From JBKPIY01 sp046730475 (lineage in GTDB: Bacteria > Actinomycetota > Thermoleophilia > Solirubrobacterales > 70-9): a stretch of 40,630 nt of DNA. Below, one piece after another: positions 21,657 through 29,226 of this stretch. How positions within the stretch are numbered: the first letter of the stretch is position 1; every line of letters begins with the position of its first letter. The stretch covers positions 1 through 40,630 of the forward strand of contig JBKPIY010000029.1 in the NCBI GenBank assembly GCA_046730475.1, given 5' to 3'. The translations under genes and the position numbers were made by a program. The notes below the pieces were generated by a model. That model was not told where the DNA came from. It was given only the letters and a program-made list of their open reading frames with translations, and did not search any database.

Positions 21657-22910
21657 CTAGGCCTTGGCCGGCTCCGGGGCTTCGGCTTCGGAGCCGGCCT
21701 CCGCTCGCTTGGCCGCGCGGTTGAGCTCGCGGCGGGCGATCACCATCTTGTGGACCTCGTCGGGGCCGTCGGCGACCTTGAGCATCCGTGAGAACCGCCA
21801 CATCCCGGCCAGCGGGGTGTCGTCCGACATCCCGAGGGCGCCGTGCACCTGGATCGCGCGGTCGAGCACGTCCATGACCACGTTGGCCGCCACCACCTTG
21901 ATCATCGAGATCGCCTGGCGGGCGCGACGCTTTCCCTCTGTGTCCATCAGCCAGGCGGCGTACAGGGTGAGCAGCCGCGCCTGATCGACCTCCATCCTCG
22001 ACTTGGCGATGAAGTCCTGGACGAACTGCTTGTCGGCGAGCGGACCGCCGAACGCCTGGCGGGAGTTGGCGCGGTCGCACATCATCTCGATCGCCCGCTC
22101 CGCGGTCCCGATCGCGCGCATGCAGTGGTGGATGCGGCCGGGGCCGAGGCGGTCCTGGGCGATCACGAAGCCGGTCCCCCGCTCGCCGAGCAAATTGGCG
22201 ACCGGGACCCGGCAGTCCTCGTAGGTCACCTCGCAGTGGCCCGGGCCGGCATCGTGGCCCATCACCGGGACCGAGCGGATCAGCTCGAAGCCCGGATTGT
22301 CCAGGGGGACGATGATCATCGACGCCCGGGCGTAGGGGTGGGCGTCTGGATCGGTCACGACCATCGCGATCGCGAAGGTCGCGCCGACCGCGCCCGAGGT
22401 GAACCACTTGTGGCCGTTGATCACCCACTCGTCGCCATCGAGCTCGGCGGTGGTGCGCAGGGTGGTCGGGTCCGAGCCGGCGACTTCCGGTTCGGTCATC
22501 GAGAAGCAGCTTCGGATCTCGCCGCCGAGAAGCGGCTGGAGCCACTCGCGCTTCTGCTCGTCGCTCCCGTGGTCGACGAGGATCTCCATGTTCCCGGTGT
22601 CGGGCGCGGCGCAGTTGAACGCCATCGGCGCCACCACCGGGGAGCGGCCCATCTCCTCGCAGAGCATCCCGTACTCCCAGTTGCCGAGGCCCGCCCCGTA
22701 TTCCTCGGCGGGAAGGAACAGGTTCCACAGCCCGACGGCCTTCGCCCGCTCGCGGATCTCGACCAGGATCTCGGGATAGGCGATACCCGGACGGATCTCA
22801 TCGTCGATCGCCTGGATCGCCTCGGCCTCGACCGGGTAGACGTGCTCCTCCATGAAGGCGCGGACCCTGTCGCGCAGCTCCTCCACCTCCGGCGTCGGCT
22901 TGAAGTCCAT
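21657..22910 (-). CDS. Acyl-CoA dehydrogenase, ACAD10/11-like
   Basis: 417 residues. N-terminal helices, then AEEYGAGLGNWEYGMLCEEM, the FAD loop SMTEPEVAGSDPTTLRTTAE (137-156), VINGHKWFTSGA, and a C-terminal helical domain with QAFGGPLADKQFVQD. At the position of the usual YEGT catalytic glutamate it has VADGPDEVHK with Asp381, the ADGPDEVH signature of ACAD10/11 and related enzymes, some of which catalyse loss of phosphate from 4-phosphoacyl-CoA instead of ordinary dehydrogenation. With the APH kinase next door the pair looks like LvaA/LvaC. The start is set by a -10 TAGAGT 9 nt upstream. Ends convergent with the kinase. Confidence 0.88.
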   Translation of the reverse strand: MDFKPTPEVEELRDRVRAFMEEHVYPVEAEAIQAIDDEIRPGIAYPEILVEIRERAKAVGLWNLFLPAEEYGAGLGNWEYGMLCEEMGRSPVVAPMAFNCAAPDTGNMEILVDHGSDEQKREWLQPLLGGEIRSCFSMTEPEVAGSDPTTLRTTAELDGDEWVINGHKWFTSGAVGATFAIAMVVTDPDAHPYARASMIIVPLDNPGFELIRSVPVMGHDAGPGHCEVTYEDCRVPVANLLGERGTGFVIAQDRLGPGRIHHCMRAIGTAERAIEMMCDRANSRQAFGGPLADKQFVQDFIAKSRMEVDQARLLTLYAAWLMDTEGKRRARQAISMIKVVAANVVMDVLDRAIQVHGALGMSDDTPLAGMWRFSRMLKVADGPDEVHKMVIARRELNRAAKRAEAGSEAEAPEPAKA

Positions 22911-22919
22911 TCCCGTCGG

Positions 22920-22925
22920 ACTCTA
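22920..22925 (-). promoter_or_regulatory. -10 element TAGAGT for the ACAD10-like gene
   Basis: TAGAGT on the minus strand, 9 nt before ATG 22910; expected transcript has at most a two-base leader. Confidence 0.5.
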
Positions 22926-22954
22926 TCGCCGCCCTCGCGGGGGCGTCAGTCGAA

Positions 22955-23722
22955 TCAGCCGAGCAGCCGGTAGCGGGCGAATAGCTCGCCCTTCGACTCG
23001 AGCAACCAGGAGAGCTCCATCCCGATCACGTCGGGGAGGGCGCCCTCGAGGATTCGCGGCGCCTCGCCGCCGGCGAGCTTCGGCGCGATCGTCAGGAAGA
23101 GCTCGTCGGCGAGCCCGCCTTCCCGCAGGCGGCCGTGGAGGATGGGCCCTCCCTCGCAGAGCAGCGCGCGGATGCCGCGCTCGTGGCGCAGGTAGGCGAG
23201 CGCCCGGTCGAGCTCGACTCCGCCCTGGTGACGGACCACCCTCACGGGCGTCGCGGTCTCGGGCGGGTCGGCGTCGGAGGCGGTGAAGATCACGACCCGG
23301 CCGCCGCCGTTCGTGAACAGCGGCGCGTCCCAGGGCAGCTCGAAGCGGTTGGAGATGATCACCGCGAGGGGATCGTGGGGGAGCCCAACGCGCTCGCGCC
23401 AGGCGCGGAAGTATTGGTCGGAGACCATCCGGCCGTATCGCTCGGCGCGCATCGTTCCCGCCCCGATCATCACCGCGTCCACCCTCGTACGGAGCCGCTG
23501 CAGCATCTCCGCGTCGGTGTCGCTCCCGATCGCGCCGGAGCGCCCCGCGATCGCGGCACGCCCATCGAGGGTGGTGACGAAGTTGAGAACGACGTAGGGG
23601 CGATCTTCGAGGGCGAGCTCCGCCAGCTCGAGCCCGGCGGTCTGGGCCGCGACGGTGGTCTCGGCCGCGTCGGGGAGCAGCCTGCGGACGGGGAGGGACT
23701 TCCCCGGCGGCGAGCTCGCCAT
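22955..23722 (-). CDS. RibD C-terminal domain (dihydrofolate reductase-like) reductase
   Basis: 255 residues from ATG 23722, which shares a base with the RpiB stop (TGATG). The RibD_C fold is shown by RPYVVLNFVTTLDGRAAIAG at about 41-60, RTRVDAVMIGAGTMRAERYG near 78-97, LPHDPLAVIISN, and the GGPILHGRLREGGLADELFL segment of the NADPH domain. No deaminase domain is fused and no other riboflavin gene is nearby, so it is either a stand-alone pyrimidine reductase or a reductase of another pathway; such stand-alone proteins are common in actinobacteria. Coupled with an RpiB-like isomerase. Confidence 0.88.
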   Translation of the reverse strand: MASSPPGKSLPVRRLLPDAAETTVAAQTAGLELAELALEDRPYVVLNFVTTLDGRAAIAGRSGAIGSDTDAEMLQRLRTRVDAVMIGAGTMRAERYGRMVSDQYFRAWRERVGLPHDPLAVIISNRFELPWDAPLFTNGGGRVVIFTASDADPPETATPVRVVRHQGGVELDRALAYLRHERGIRALLCEGGPILHGRLREGGLADELFLTIAPKLAGGEAPRILEGALPDVIGMELSWLLESKGELFARYRLLG

Positions 23723-24192
23723 CAGCGCTGGGAATCGCCGCGGCCGTGGGCGCCGAACTCGATCTCCTCGAGGTGGGCGACGTTGTCGCGATCTTCGCCC
23801 GCGACGCTGGCCTCTCCGGCGAACCAGGCGTCGAGGATCTCCGAAAGCTCCGCCTCGGAGGTCGCCCGCAGGCTGATCGCGAGGGCGTTGGCGTCGTTCC
23901 ATTTCCTGGCGCCGTCGGCGGTCTGGGCGTCGAGGCAAAGTGCCGCCCGCACCCCCGCCACCTTGTTGGCGGCGATCGAGGCGCCGGTCCCCGTCCAGCA
24001 GCAGACAACCGCCTGGTCGGCGCGGCCCTCGGCCACATCGCGAGCGGCCGCCTCGCTCGCCCAGGCCCAGTCGTCGCGCTCTCCCTCGGCGAGGGCGCCG
24101 TGGGGGATCGGCTCGTGACCGCGCCTGCGGAGCTCCGGGACCAGGGCCTCGGCCACGCCCACCCGCTCGTCGGCGGCTACCGCGATCTTCAT
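23722..24192 (-). CDS. RpiB/LacA/LacB-family sugar-phosphate isomerase
   Basis: 156 residues. Begins MKIAVAADERVGVAEALV and has VCCWTGTGASIAANKVAGVR at 63-82; Cys65 takes the place of the RpiB catalytic cysteine, while the standard CGTGIG is CWTGTG here (Gly to Trp). NDANALAISLRATS follows at about 99-112. It should interconvert a ribose-5-phosphate-like aldose and ketose; the Trp substitution is seen in a sub-branch of the family whose substrate may differ. ATG 24192 has a -10 TACTCT 7 nt upstream (leaderless). Translationally coupled with the RibD_C reductase. Confidence 0.85.
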   Translation of the reverse strand: MKIAVAADERVGVAEALVPELRRRGHEPIPHGALAEGERDDWAWASEAAARDVAEGRADQAVVCCWTGTGASIAANKVAGVRAALCLDAQTADGARKWNDANALAISLRATSEAELSEILDAWFAGEASVAGEDRDNVAHLEEIEFGAHGRGDSQR

Positions 24193-24199
24193 GATCGGG

Positions 24200-24205
24200 A
24201 GAGTA
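24200..24205 (-). promoter_or_regulatory. -10 element TACTCT for the rpiB-like operon
   Basis: TACTCT on the minus strand, 7 nt before ATG 24192. Confidence 0.55.
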
Positions 24206-24268
24206 CGTCGTCGCCGGCCAGGCCCCTCGCTCGGCCGCGCCCGCCGGGGATGGGCGGCGGGGGCGGAG

Positions 24269-25264
24269 CTACCGGTAGTCCCGCCAGCCCTCGAAGCGGT
24301 GGCCGGCGAACTGCTGGACCGCGGCGACGTCGTCGCGGAACAGGGAGCGGAGGTGCTCCGCGAGCGACTCGGGGAGCTTCGGCTTCGGCGCCGAGGGCTT
24401 CTCGGGGTCGTGGACGACCTTCTCCACCATCCAGCGCATCGACTCGGGGAGGCGATCGAAGTTGCGATCGAAGGAGCGGAGGCCGGGGAGCTTGATCAGC
24501 GTCTCCATCAGCTGGTAGCGATCGCCCTCCTTGGCAGTGGATTTCTCCCACTCGCGGTCGAACTGCTCGGAGGTGAAGCCCTCGTCGACGCCGGCGAAGC
24601 GGAACGCCCTTCGCATCGTCGCCTCGCGGTCGCCGTGTAGCTCCTCCTGCGAGATCACCGCGATCTGGGAGCGGTCGAAGCGCTCGAGGTAGGGCTGGAG
24701 CTGCATCCAGTACATCGACCGGTGGACGTAGCCCTGGTCGTCGGAGCCGAGAGCCTCCTCCATCGTCCGGGTCTCGTACCCGGCGCCGACCGCGTGGCGC
24801 CAGTGGGAGAGGATCCGGCTGATCGGGTCGCGGACCATGTAGATCAGGTTGGCGTCGGGGATGTGCTGTTGGATTCGCTCGGCGACCCCCTTGAAGCGCG
24901 GCAGGCTCGTGTAGTGGGGGGAGGACTCTCCGCGGACCGGGAAGCGGTCGTCGAAGCGCCCCCGGTACCAGTTGGGGCCGAGGTCCCAGTTGAGCTCGGC
25001 GACGAAGAAGTTGAGCTCCTTGGGCTTCGACATCTGGATCTCGGGGTGCAGGCCCAGGTAGTGGTGGATCGAGGTCGTCCCGCACTTGAGCCCGCCGATG
25101 ATGATCAGGTTGGGCAGGGCGGCCTGCCGGCGCCGGCGCCTGGGCACGCGGCCGCCGCGCTTGCGGTCGGCCGCGAAGCGGTCGCGCGCGCGCGCGCACA
25201 TTGCCTCGTCGGAGGGATCGTGCGCGGCTCGGACGGTTGATGGGGACGTATCCGTCGAAGCCAT
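24269..25264 (-). CDS. Sulfotransferase (heparan-type NST-like)
   Basis: 331 residues from ATG 25264; an open frame extends further upstream but would run into the divergent dehalogenase gene. After about 50 basic, low-complexity residues (RKRGGRVPRRRRRQA) comes the PAPS loop LIIIGGLKCGTTSIHHYL, the KPKELNFFVAELNW segment and the 3'-phosphate loop MVRDPISRILSHWRHA, typical of the Sulfotransfer_1 family that includes heparan N-sulfotransferases and bacterial glycan sulfotransferases. It lacks a clear signal peptide. It has 34 bp upstream, shared with the dehalogenase. Substrate unknown; no PAPS synthesis gene is in the window. Confidence 0.88.
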   Translation of the reverse strand: MASTDTSPSTVRAAHDPSDEAMCARARDRFAADRKRGGRVPRRRRRQAALPNLIIIGGLKCGTTSIHHYLGLHPEIQMSKPKELNFFVAELNWDLGPNWYRGRFDDRFPVRGESSPHYTSLPRFKGVAERIQQHIPDANLIYMVRDPISRILSHWRHAVGAGYETRTMEEALGSDDQGYVHRSMYWMQLQPYLERFDRSQIAVISQEELHGDREATMRRAFRFAGVDEGFTSEQFDREWEKSTAKEGDRYQLMETLIKLPGLRSFDRNFDRLPESMRWMVEKVVHDPEKPSAPKPKLPESLAEHLRSLFRDDVAAVQQFAGHRFEGWRDYR

Positions 25265-25285
25265 CGAGAGCGCGACAGTGTGGCA

Positions 25286-25291
25286 TAGGCT
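25286..25291 (+). promoter_or_regulatory. -10 element TAGGCT for the dehalogenase gene
   Basis: TAGGCT ends 7 nt before ATG 25299; the GGAG directly touching that ATG is too close to act as an SD. Confidence 0.55.
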
Positions 25292-25298
25292 GGTGGAG

Positions 25299-26210
25299 AT
25301 GGACGTCTTCCGCACACCCGACGAGCGCTTCGAGGGGCTGCCCGGGTACGACTTCACTCCCCACTACGCCGAGGTCGACGGACTCCGGCTCCACTACGTC
25401 GACGAGGGCGCCTCCGGCGACGGGGACGGGAACGGGACGGGGCCGGGGCGGCCGATCGTCTGCTTCCACGGCGAGCCGAGCTGGGCGTACCTCTACCGGA
25501 AGATGGTGCCGCCGCTCCGTAACGCGGGACACCGGGTGATCTGCCCGGATTTGCCCGGCTTCGGGCGCTCGGACAAGCCCACCGATCGCGGCTGGTACAG
25601 CTACGACCGCCACGTCGAGCTGATCTCCGCCCTCCTCGGGGGGCTCGAGCTGAGCGACGCCGTCCTCGTCGTCCAGGACTGGGGCGGGCCGATCGGATTG
25701 CGGTGGGCGGTCGAGAACGCCGATCGGGCGGGGGCGCTGGTGATCCTGAACAGCGGCCTATACACCGGCCGGGTCTCCAAGGGCTTCCTCGCTTGGCGCG
25801 CCTTCGCCGCCAGGAACCCCGATCTGCCGATCGGGTTCGTGGTCCAGGGGGCGACCTCGACCGAGCTCCCCGACGAGGTGGTGTCCGCCTACGAGGCGCC
25901 CTTCCCCACCGTCGATTCGAAGGCCGGTGCCGCCCAGTTCCCCCTCCTCGTCCCGACCTCCGAGGACGACCCCGTGGCGAGGACGAACCGCGAGCTGGCC
26001 GATCAGCTCTCCCGATGGGACAAGCCCGTCCTGGCGGCGTTCTCCGATGAGGATCCCGTCTTCCCCTATCCGAAGGCGGGCGATCGCTTCGTCGCGCTGA
26101 TCCCGACCCTCACCGATCAGGTCCGGATCGAGGGGGCGGCGCACTTCCTCCAGGAGGACCGCGGGGAGCGGATCGCCGAGGAGGTTCTCCGGTTCCTGGG
26201 CGAGGACTAG
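25299..26210 (+). CDS. Haloalkane dehalogenase (HLD-I type) or close alpha/beta hydrolase
   Basis: 303 residues. The sequence is close to DhlA-type dehalogenases: HGEPSWAYLYRKMVPPL at 57-73, VVQDWGGPIGLRW at 124-136 with nucleophile Asp127 and halide-binding Trp128, acid residue Asp250 or Asp252 in FSDEDPVF, and His282 in AAHFLQED. An aspartate nucleophile rather than serine, followed by Trp, is the dehalogenase signature; HLD-I enzymes keep the catalytic acid after strand beta-7, as here. It would hydrolyse carbon-halogen bonds to alcohols. An acidic Gly/Asp loop (residues about 37-50) is unusual. The leaderless -10 sets the start. Epoxide hydrolases share the Asp but lack this HGEP/QDWGG pairing. 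Confidence 0.85.
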   Translation: MDVFRTPDERFEGLPGYDFTPHYAEVDGLRLHYVDEGASGDGDGNGTGPGRPIVCFHGEPSWAYLYRKMVPPLRNAGHRVICPDLPGFGRSDKPTDRGWYSYDRHVELISALLGGLELSDAVLVVQDWGGPIGLRWAVENADRAGALVILNSGLYTGRVSKGFLAWRAFAARNPDLPIGFVVQGATSTELPDEVVSAYEAPFPTVDSKAGAAQFPLLVPTSEDDPVARTNRELADQLSRWDKPVLAAFSDEDPVFPYPKAGDRFVALIPTLTDQVRIEGAAHFLQEDRGERIAEEVLRFLGED

Positions 26211-26302
26211 CCGCCGAGGTAGAGGACGCCCTCGCGGCGCTCCCCTGGCGCGGGCCCCAATCATCGCGCCCTCCGCTCCCGGTCCCCTGCAGCGGGGGGC
26301 GG

Positions 26303-27103
26303 ATGCCGCTTCGCTGGCGCGGCAGCGTGCGAAAGCGGTGGCGGTGGGTGGGGGCGTTCTCGGAGGAGCTCCTCCTGTTCGCGGCGTCCGTCGAGGTGGG
26401 GCCGGCGGGGATGACCTTCTGGGGCGTTTGGGACCGCCACGCCGGGGTCCTCCACGAGCGCACCCGCCGGGCCCTGCCCTGGCGGCGTCCGGAGGTCCTG
26501 ATTCCCGGCCCGACGGTGACCCGGGCGCGGGTGGACTCCGACGGCGTGTCGGTCGAGCTGTCGGTCGCCCCGGAGGGAGGGCGCCCGATCGAGTCGATCT
26601 GCTCCAACGGGGTGGGCGGCTACACCTGGACCCGCAAGCTCGCGGGCGTCCCGGTCACCGGGGAGGTGAGGATCGAGGGGCGATCGATCCCGCTCGAGGC
26701 CCGCGGCGTGATCGACGAGAGCGCGGGCTATCACCGCCGCCGAACCTCGTGGAGCTGGTCGGCCGGGGTCGGGTCGTCCGCGGACGGGCGCGAGCTCGCC
26801 TGGAACCTGGTCAGCGGGATCAACGACCCGCCCCGAAACAGCGAACGGGCGATCTGGCTCGACGGCGCACCCACTGAGCCGGCGCCGGTCGCGTTCGAGG
26901 GGCTCGACGCGATCGGCTTCGCCGACGGCTCCCGTCTGGAGTTCCAAGCCGAGGCCGAACGGGTTCACCACGAGCGGCTTCCCCTGATCGCCCGCTCGGA
27001 CTACCGGGCCCCCCTCGGCTCATTCACCGGCTCGCTGGGGGACGCGGGCGTGGATCTGTCGGCCGGCCTCGGCGTAATGGAGTGTCACGATGTCGTCTGG
27101 TAG
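26303..27103 (+). CDS. DUF2804-type protein
   Basis: 266 residues from ATG 26303. The pattern WRGSVRKRWRWVGAFSEELL, then VGPAGMTFWGVWDR and LHERTR, with GVIDESAGYHRRRTSWSWSA and LAWNLVSGINDPP near the middle, matches the DUF2804 family (lipocalin-like beta barrels of unknown function) as I remember it. No signal peptide or membrane helix. The frame stays open upstream to beyond 26210 and its residues (about LPWRGPQSSRPPLPVP) look gene-like, but no ATG, GTG or TTG is present there, so the N-terminus may be longer with a rare start codon. 92 bp after the dehalogenase gene, no SD. Confidence 0.75.
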   Translation: MPLRWRGSVRKRWRWVGAFSEELLLFAASVEVGPAGMTFWGVWDRHAGVLHERTRRALPWRRPEVLIPGPTVTRARVDSDGVSVELSVAPEGGRPIESICSNGVGGYTWTRKLAGVPVTGEVRIEGRSIPLEARGVIDESAGYHRRRTSWSWSAGVGSSADGRELAWNLVSGINDPPRNSERAIWLDGAPTEPAPVAFEGLDAIGFADGSRLEFQAEAERVHHERLPLIARSDYRAPLGSFTGSLGDAGVDLSAGLGVMECHDVVW

Positions 27104-27165
27104 GGAGCGACCGGCCGCATCCCCCAAACTCGAACGAAAGTGACCGAAGCGAGAGTGACGAAGTG

Positions 27166-28140
27166 ATGCTGCCGCTCGCGGTCGACCTCGGTCGCAGCAC
27201 GGACCGGTTCCTCGATGCGGCCGAGGCCTTCTTCTCCAATCTGGCCTCGATCAGTTGGGCGTCGATGGCGATCGCGGCGCTCTTCTACCTGGGGATGCTG
27301 CTGGCGCGGAGCCGCGCGTGGCAGAACGTCCTTCGGGCGTCCTATCCCGACCGCCGGGTCGGGTACCCGGAGGTGGCAGCCGCGACCCTGGCCGGGGCGG
27401 GGCTGAACAGCTTCATCCCCGCACGGGTCGGGGACGCGGTGAAGATCTTCCTCGTCAAGCACGAGATCGAGGGCGCCACCTACCCCGCGATCACCTCTTC
27501 GTTCTTCGTTCAGTCGGTGTTCGACACCACCGTCGGGGTCCTGGTGCTGCTGTACGCGATCACCCAGGGTCTGTTGCCCGCGGCGCCGCGGCTCCCCAAC
27601 CTGCCGGCCTTCGACATCGCCTTCTGGGCCGAGCACCCGAGCCTGCTCCTGTTCACGATCACCGTGCTCGGGATCGGATTGGTGATCCTGTTCGCCGTCC
27701 TCGCCCGGCGCGCGGAGGAGTTCTGGGACCGGGTCAAGCAGGGCGTGGTGGTGTTGACCGACTTCCGCCGCTACCTGCGGGAGGTCGCCGTGTGGCAGGG
27801 GATCGGGTGGCTCGCCCGGTTCGCCTCGTTCTGGTTCTTCCTCGAAGCCTTCCACATCGGGGGCTCGTTCTCGAACGTGATGCTGGTGATGAGCGTGCAG
27901 TCGCTGTCCACGGTGCTCCCCTTCACCCCGGGCGGGGCCGGGGCCCAGCAGGCGCTCCTGGTCGCCACCCTGTCCGGCCCCTCGCGGGCGGCGGTCCTCT
28001 CCTACTCGGTCGGCCAGCAGATCGCGACCGCCGCTTGGACGGCTCTGCTCGGGTTCATCGCCCTCGCCTTCGTCTTCCGCACCACCGACTGGCGAGGGCT
28101 GATCAACCGGGCCGAGCGCGAGGCCGACGCCGCCGGATAG
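27166..28140 (+). CDS. Lysylphosphatidylglycerol synthase TM-region-like protein
   Basis: 324 residues, with about eight membrane helices. It has the LPG_synthase_TM pattern: ATLAGAGLNSFIPARVGDAV near 66-85 and the conserved STVLPFTPGGAGAQQALLVA near 248-267. This family (UPF0104/MprF membrane part) is linked to lipid flipping or glycolipid transport; the soluble aminoacyl-transfer domain of MprF is absent. ATG 27166 is chosen because the preceding residues are hydrophilic and contain no conserved start; GTG 27163 is adjacent. Gene ends 36 bp before a convergent gene with a hairpin between them. Confidence 0.85.
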   Translation: MLPLAVDLGRSTDRFLDAAEAFFSNLASISWASMAIAALFYLGMLLARSRAWQNVLRASYPDRRVGYPEVAAATLAGAGLNSFIPARVGDAVKIFLVKHEIEGATYPAITSSFFVQSVFDTTVGVLVLLYAITQGLLPAAPRLPNLPAFDIAFWAEHPSLLLFTITVLGIGLVILFAVLARRAEEFWDRVKQGVVVLTDFRRYLREVAVWQGIGWLARFASFWFFLEAFHIGGSFSNVMLVMSVQSLSTVLPFTPGGAGAQQALLVATLSGPSRAAVLSYSVGQQIATAAWTALLGFIALAFVFRTTDWRGLINRAEREADAAG

Positions 28141-28167
28141 GTCGACTTCCCCCCGGCGTCTGGGCGC

Positions 28168-28195
28168 GGTGGCCGCTCATCCGCCGGCGGCCACC
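28168..28195. terminator. Hairpin between convergent genes
   Basis: Perfect 9-bp stem GGTGGCCGC / GCGGCCACC with a 10-nt loop that includes the stop codon of the minus-strand gene at 28177-28179. Probably terminates transcription on one or both strands. Confidence 0.5.
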
Positions 28196-28824
28196 GAGCG
28201 CACGCGCCAGCGCCAGGGTGGCTCCTCGGTCGCGGGGAAGGGGTAGTGATCGCGGCCCGGGAGCGTCTCCAGCGGGACCAGCGCCGGGTCGTCCTCGAGG
28301 TCCAGGCGCAGGGACGAGGCAGCTGCCACCTGGGCGTCGCCCGCCCGCCGGGTGAGGTGCTGCCATCCCAGCGTCGGGCGGTAGAGCCAGTAGGTCACCA
28401 CCACATCGCCGTCCCCCAGGCGGCCGTCGGCGACCGCGGTGAACTCCGTCACCCGGCGGCGCGAGGCCGTCAGCCCCGGATCCGGTCCGGGCCGAGCGCA
28501 GCTTTCGCGGCGGCAGTAGCGGAAGTCGACCGGGAGCAGGGGGAGGCCGCCGGGCCCGAGCGCCGTGGCCGGCACAGGGGCGAGGTAGCGAACGAGCTTT
28601 CCGAGGGGAAAGCCGTACGCGAGCGCCAGCGGGTTGCGGCCGCAGGGGACCGGGTGGCGGGGCGAGCACGCGATTCGCCTGGCGAGCTCCGAGCCGAGCA
28701 AGCGAGCCGAGCGCGCCGGCGGATCGGCGGCGATCGCGGCGATCGCGAGCGCGATCAGCGCCGCCACCAGCGCCGCCAGGGCCACGTGTTCCACCGACGC
28801 TGCTCCCCCCTCCCGTGTGCGCAT
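28177..28824 (-). CDS. Pilin-like secreted protein (Flp/TadE-type signal), unknown
   Basis: 215 residues. N-terminus MRTREGGAASVEHVALAALV and on to about residue 33 is a prepilin-type signal: a short basic leader ending in Gly7, a glutamate at +5 of the mature protein (Glu12), then a hydrophobic helix. The rest is an extracytoplasmic domain with three or four cysteines (ACSP, VPCG, RYCRRESC) and WLYRPTLGWQHL; I do not recognise it. Likely processed by a TadV-type prepilin peptidase and inserted in or assembled at the membrane. No tad genes are in the window. ATG 28824 is the only start that places the signal at the N-terminus. Confidence 0.7.
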   Translation of the reverse strand: MRTREGGAASVEHVALAALVAALIALAIAAIAADPPARSARLLGSELARRIACSPRHPVPCGRNPLALAYGFPLGKLVRYLAPVPATALGPGGLPLLPVDFRYCRRESCARPGPDPGLTASRRRVTEFTAVADGRLGDGDVVVTYWLYRPTLGWQHLTRRAGDAQVAAASSLRLDLEDDPALVPLETLPGRDHYPFPATEEPPWRWRVRSVAAGG

Positions 28825-28929
28825 GGCCGACAGGCTCGAGGATCGGGCGCCACCGATGGTTCGCGGATGTGACGGGAGGGCGCCGAGAGCCGCACCCCCT
28901 CCGCGCCCGCCTCGGCGGGGGTCGGGCCC

Positions 28930-28935
28930 TATCAT
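28930..28935 (+). promoter_or_regulatory. -10 element TATCAT for the 28943-30871 operon
   Basis: TATCAT ends 7 nt before ATG 28943, consistent with a leaderless mRNA. Confidence 0.55.
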
Positions 28936-28942
28936 CGACTGA

Positions 28943-29215
28943 ATGGAAGCTGGAGGATTCGGAGGCCTGTTCGGTGACCCCGAGGAGATGCGCCGGCGGA
29001 TGGAGGAGCTCGCCGAGCAGATGCAGGGAGCCCAGAAGGTCGCCTGGGCCGACAACGCGATCAAGCTCGCCGTCGATATGACGGTGGCGGCGATCAACCG
29101 GCTCGACCTCACCGGGACGAGCGATGAGCAGGCGGTCCAAGTCCGGGACGCGATCCGGATCGTGTTTCCAGAGGCGGTCACCCTCGTCCGCGAGGCCCGC
29201 GAGGGGCTCGCCTAG
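28943..29215 (+). CDS. Small helical protein, unknown function
   Basis: 90 residues. Gly-rich start (MEAGGFGGLFGD), then an amphipathic helix PEEMRRRMEELAEQMQGAQK that could form a coiled coil, and a helical C-terminus with AIRIVFPEAVTLVREAREG. Acidic overall; no membrane segment. It lies 11 nt before the SDR gene, so they are probably co-transcribed. The helical pattern is reminiscent of small regulatory or partner proteins, but nothing diagnostic is present. The leaderless -10 supports the start. Confidence 0.7.
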   Translation: MEAGGFGGLFGDPEEMRRRMEELAEQMQGAQKVAWADNAIKLAVDMTVAAINRLDLTGTSDEQAVQVRDAIRIVFPEAVTLVREAREGLA

Positions 29216-29226
29216 AGGAAGCGCCG

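Noticed and set aside
21391..22728. 445-codon minus-strand open frame
   Set aside because: Alternative frame of the ACAD10-like gene (21657-22910), which shows full domain motifs.
24269..24278. Palindrome CTACCGGTAG at the sulfotransferase stop
   Set aside because: Ten-base palindromes are frequent in a 40-kb window and no extended stem is formed.
25183..25197. (CG)n run suggesting a special DNA structure
   Set aside because: It encodes Ala/Arg codons in the sulfotransferase N-terminus; at high GC this is expected and I see no further structure.
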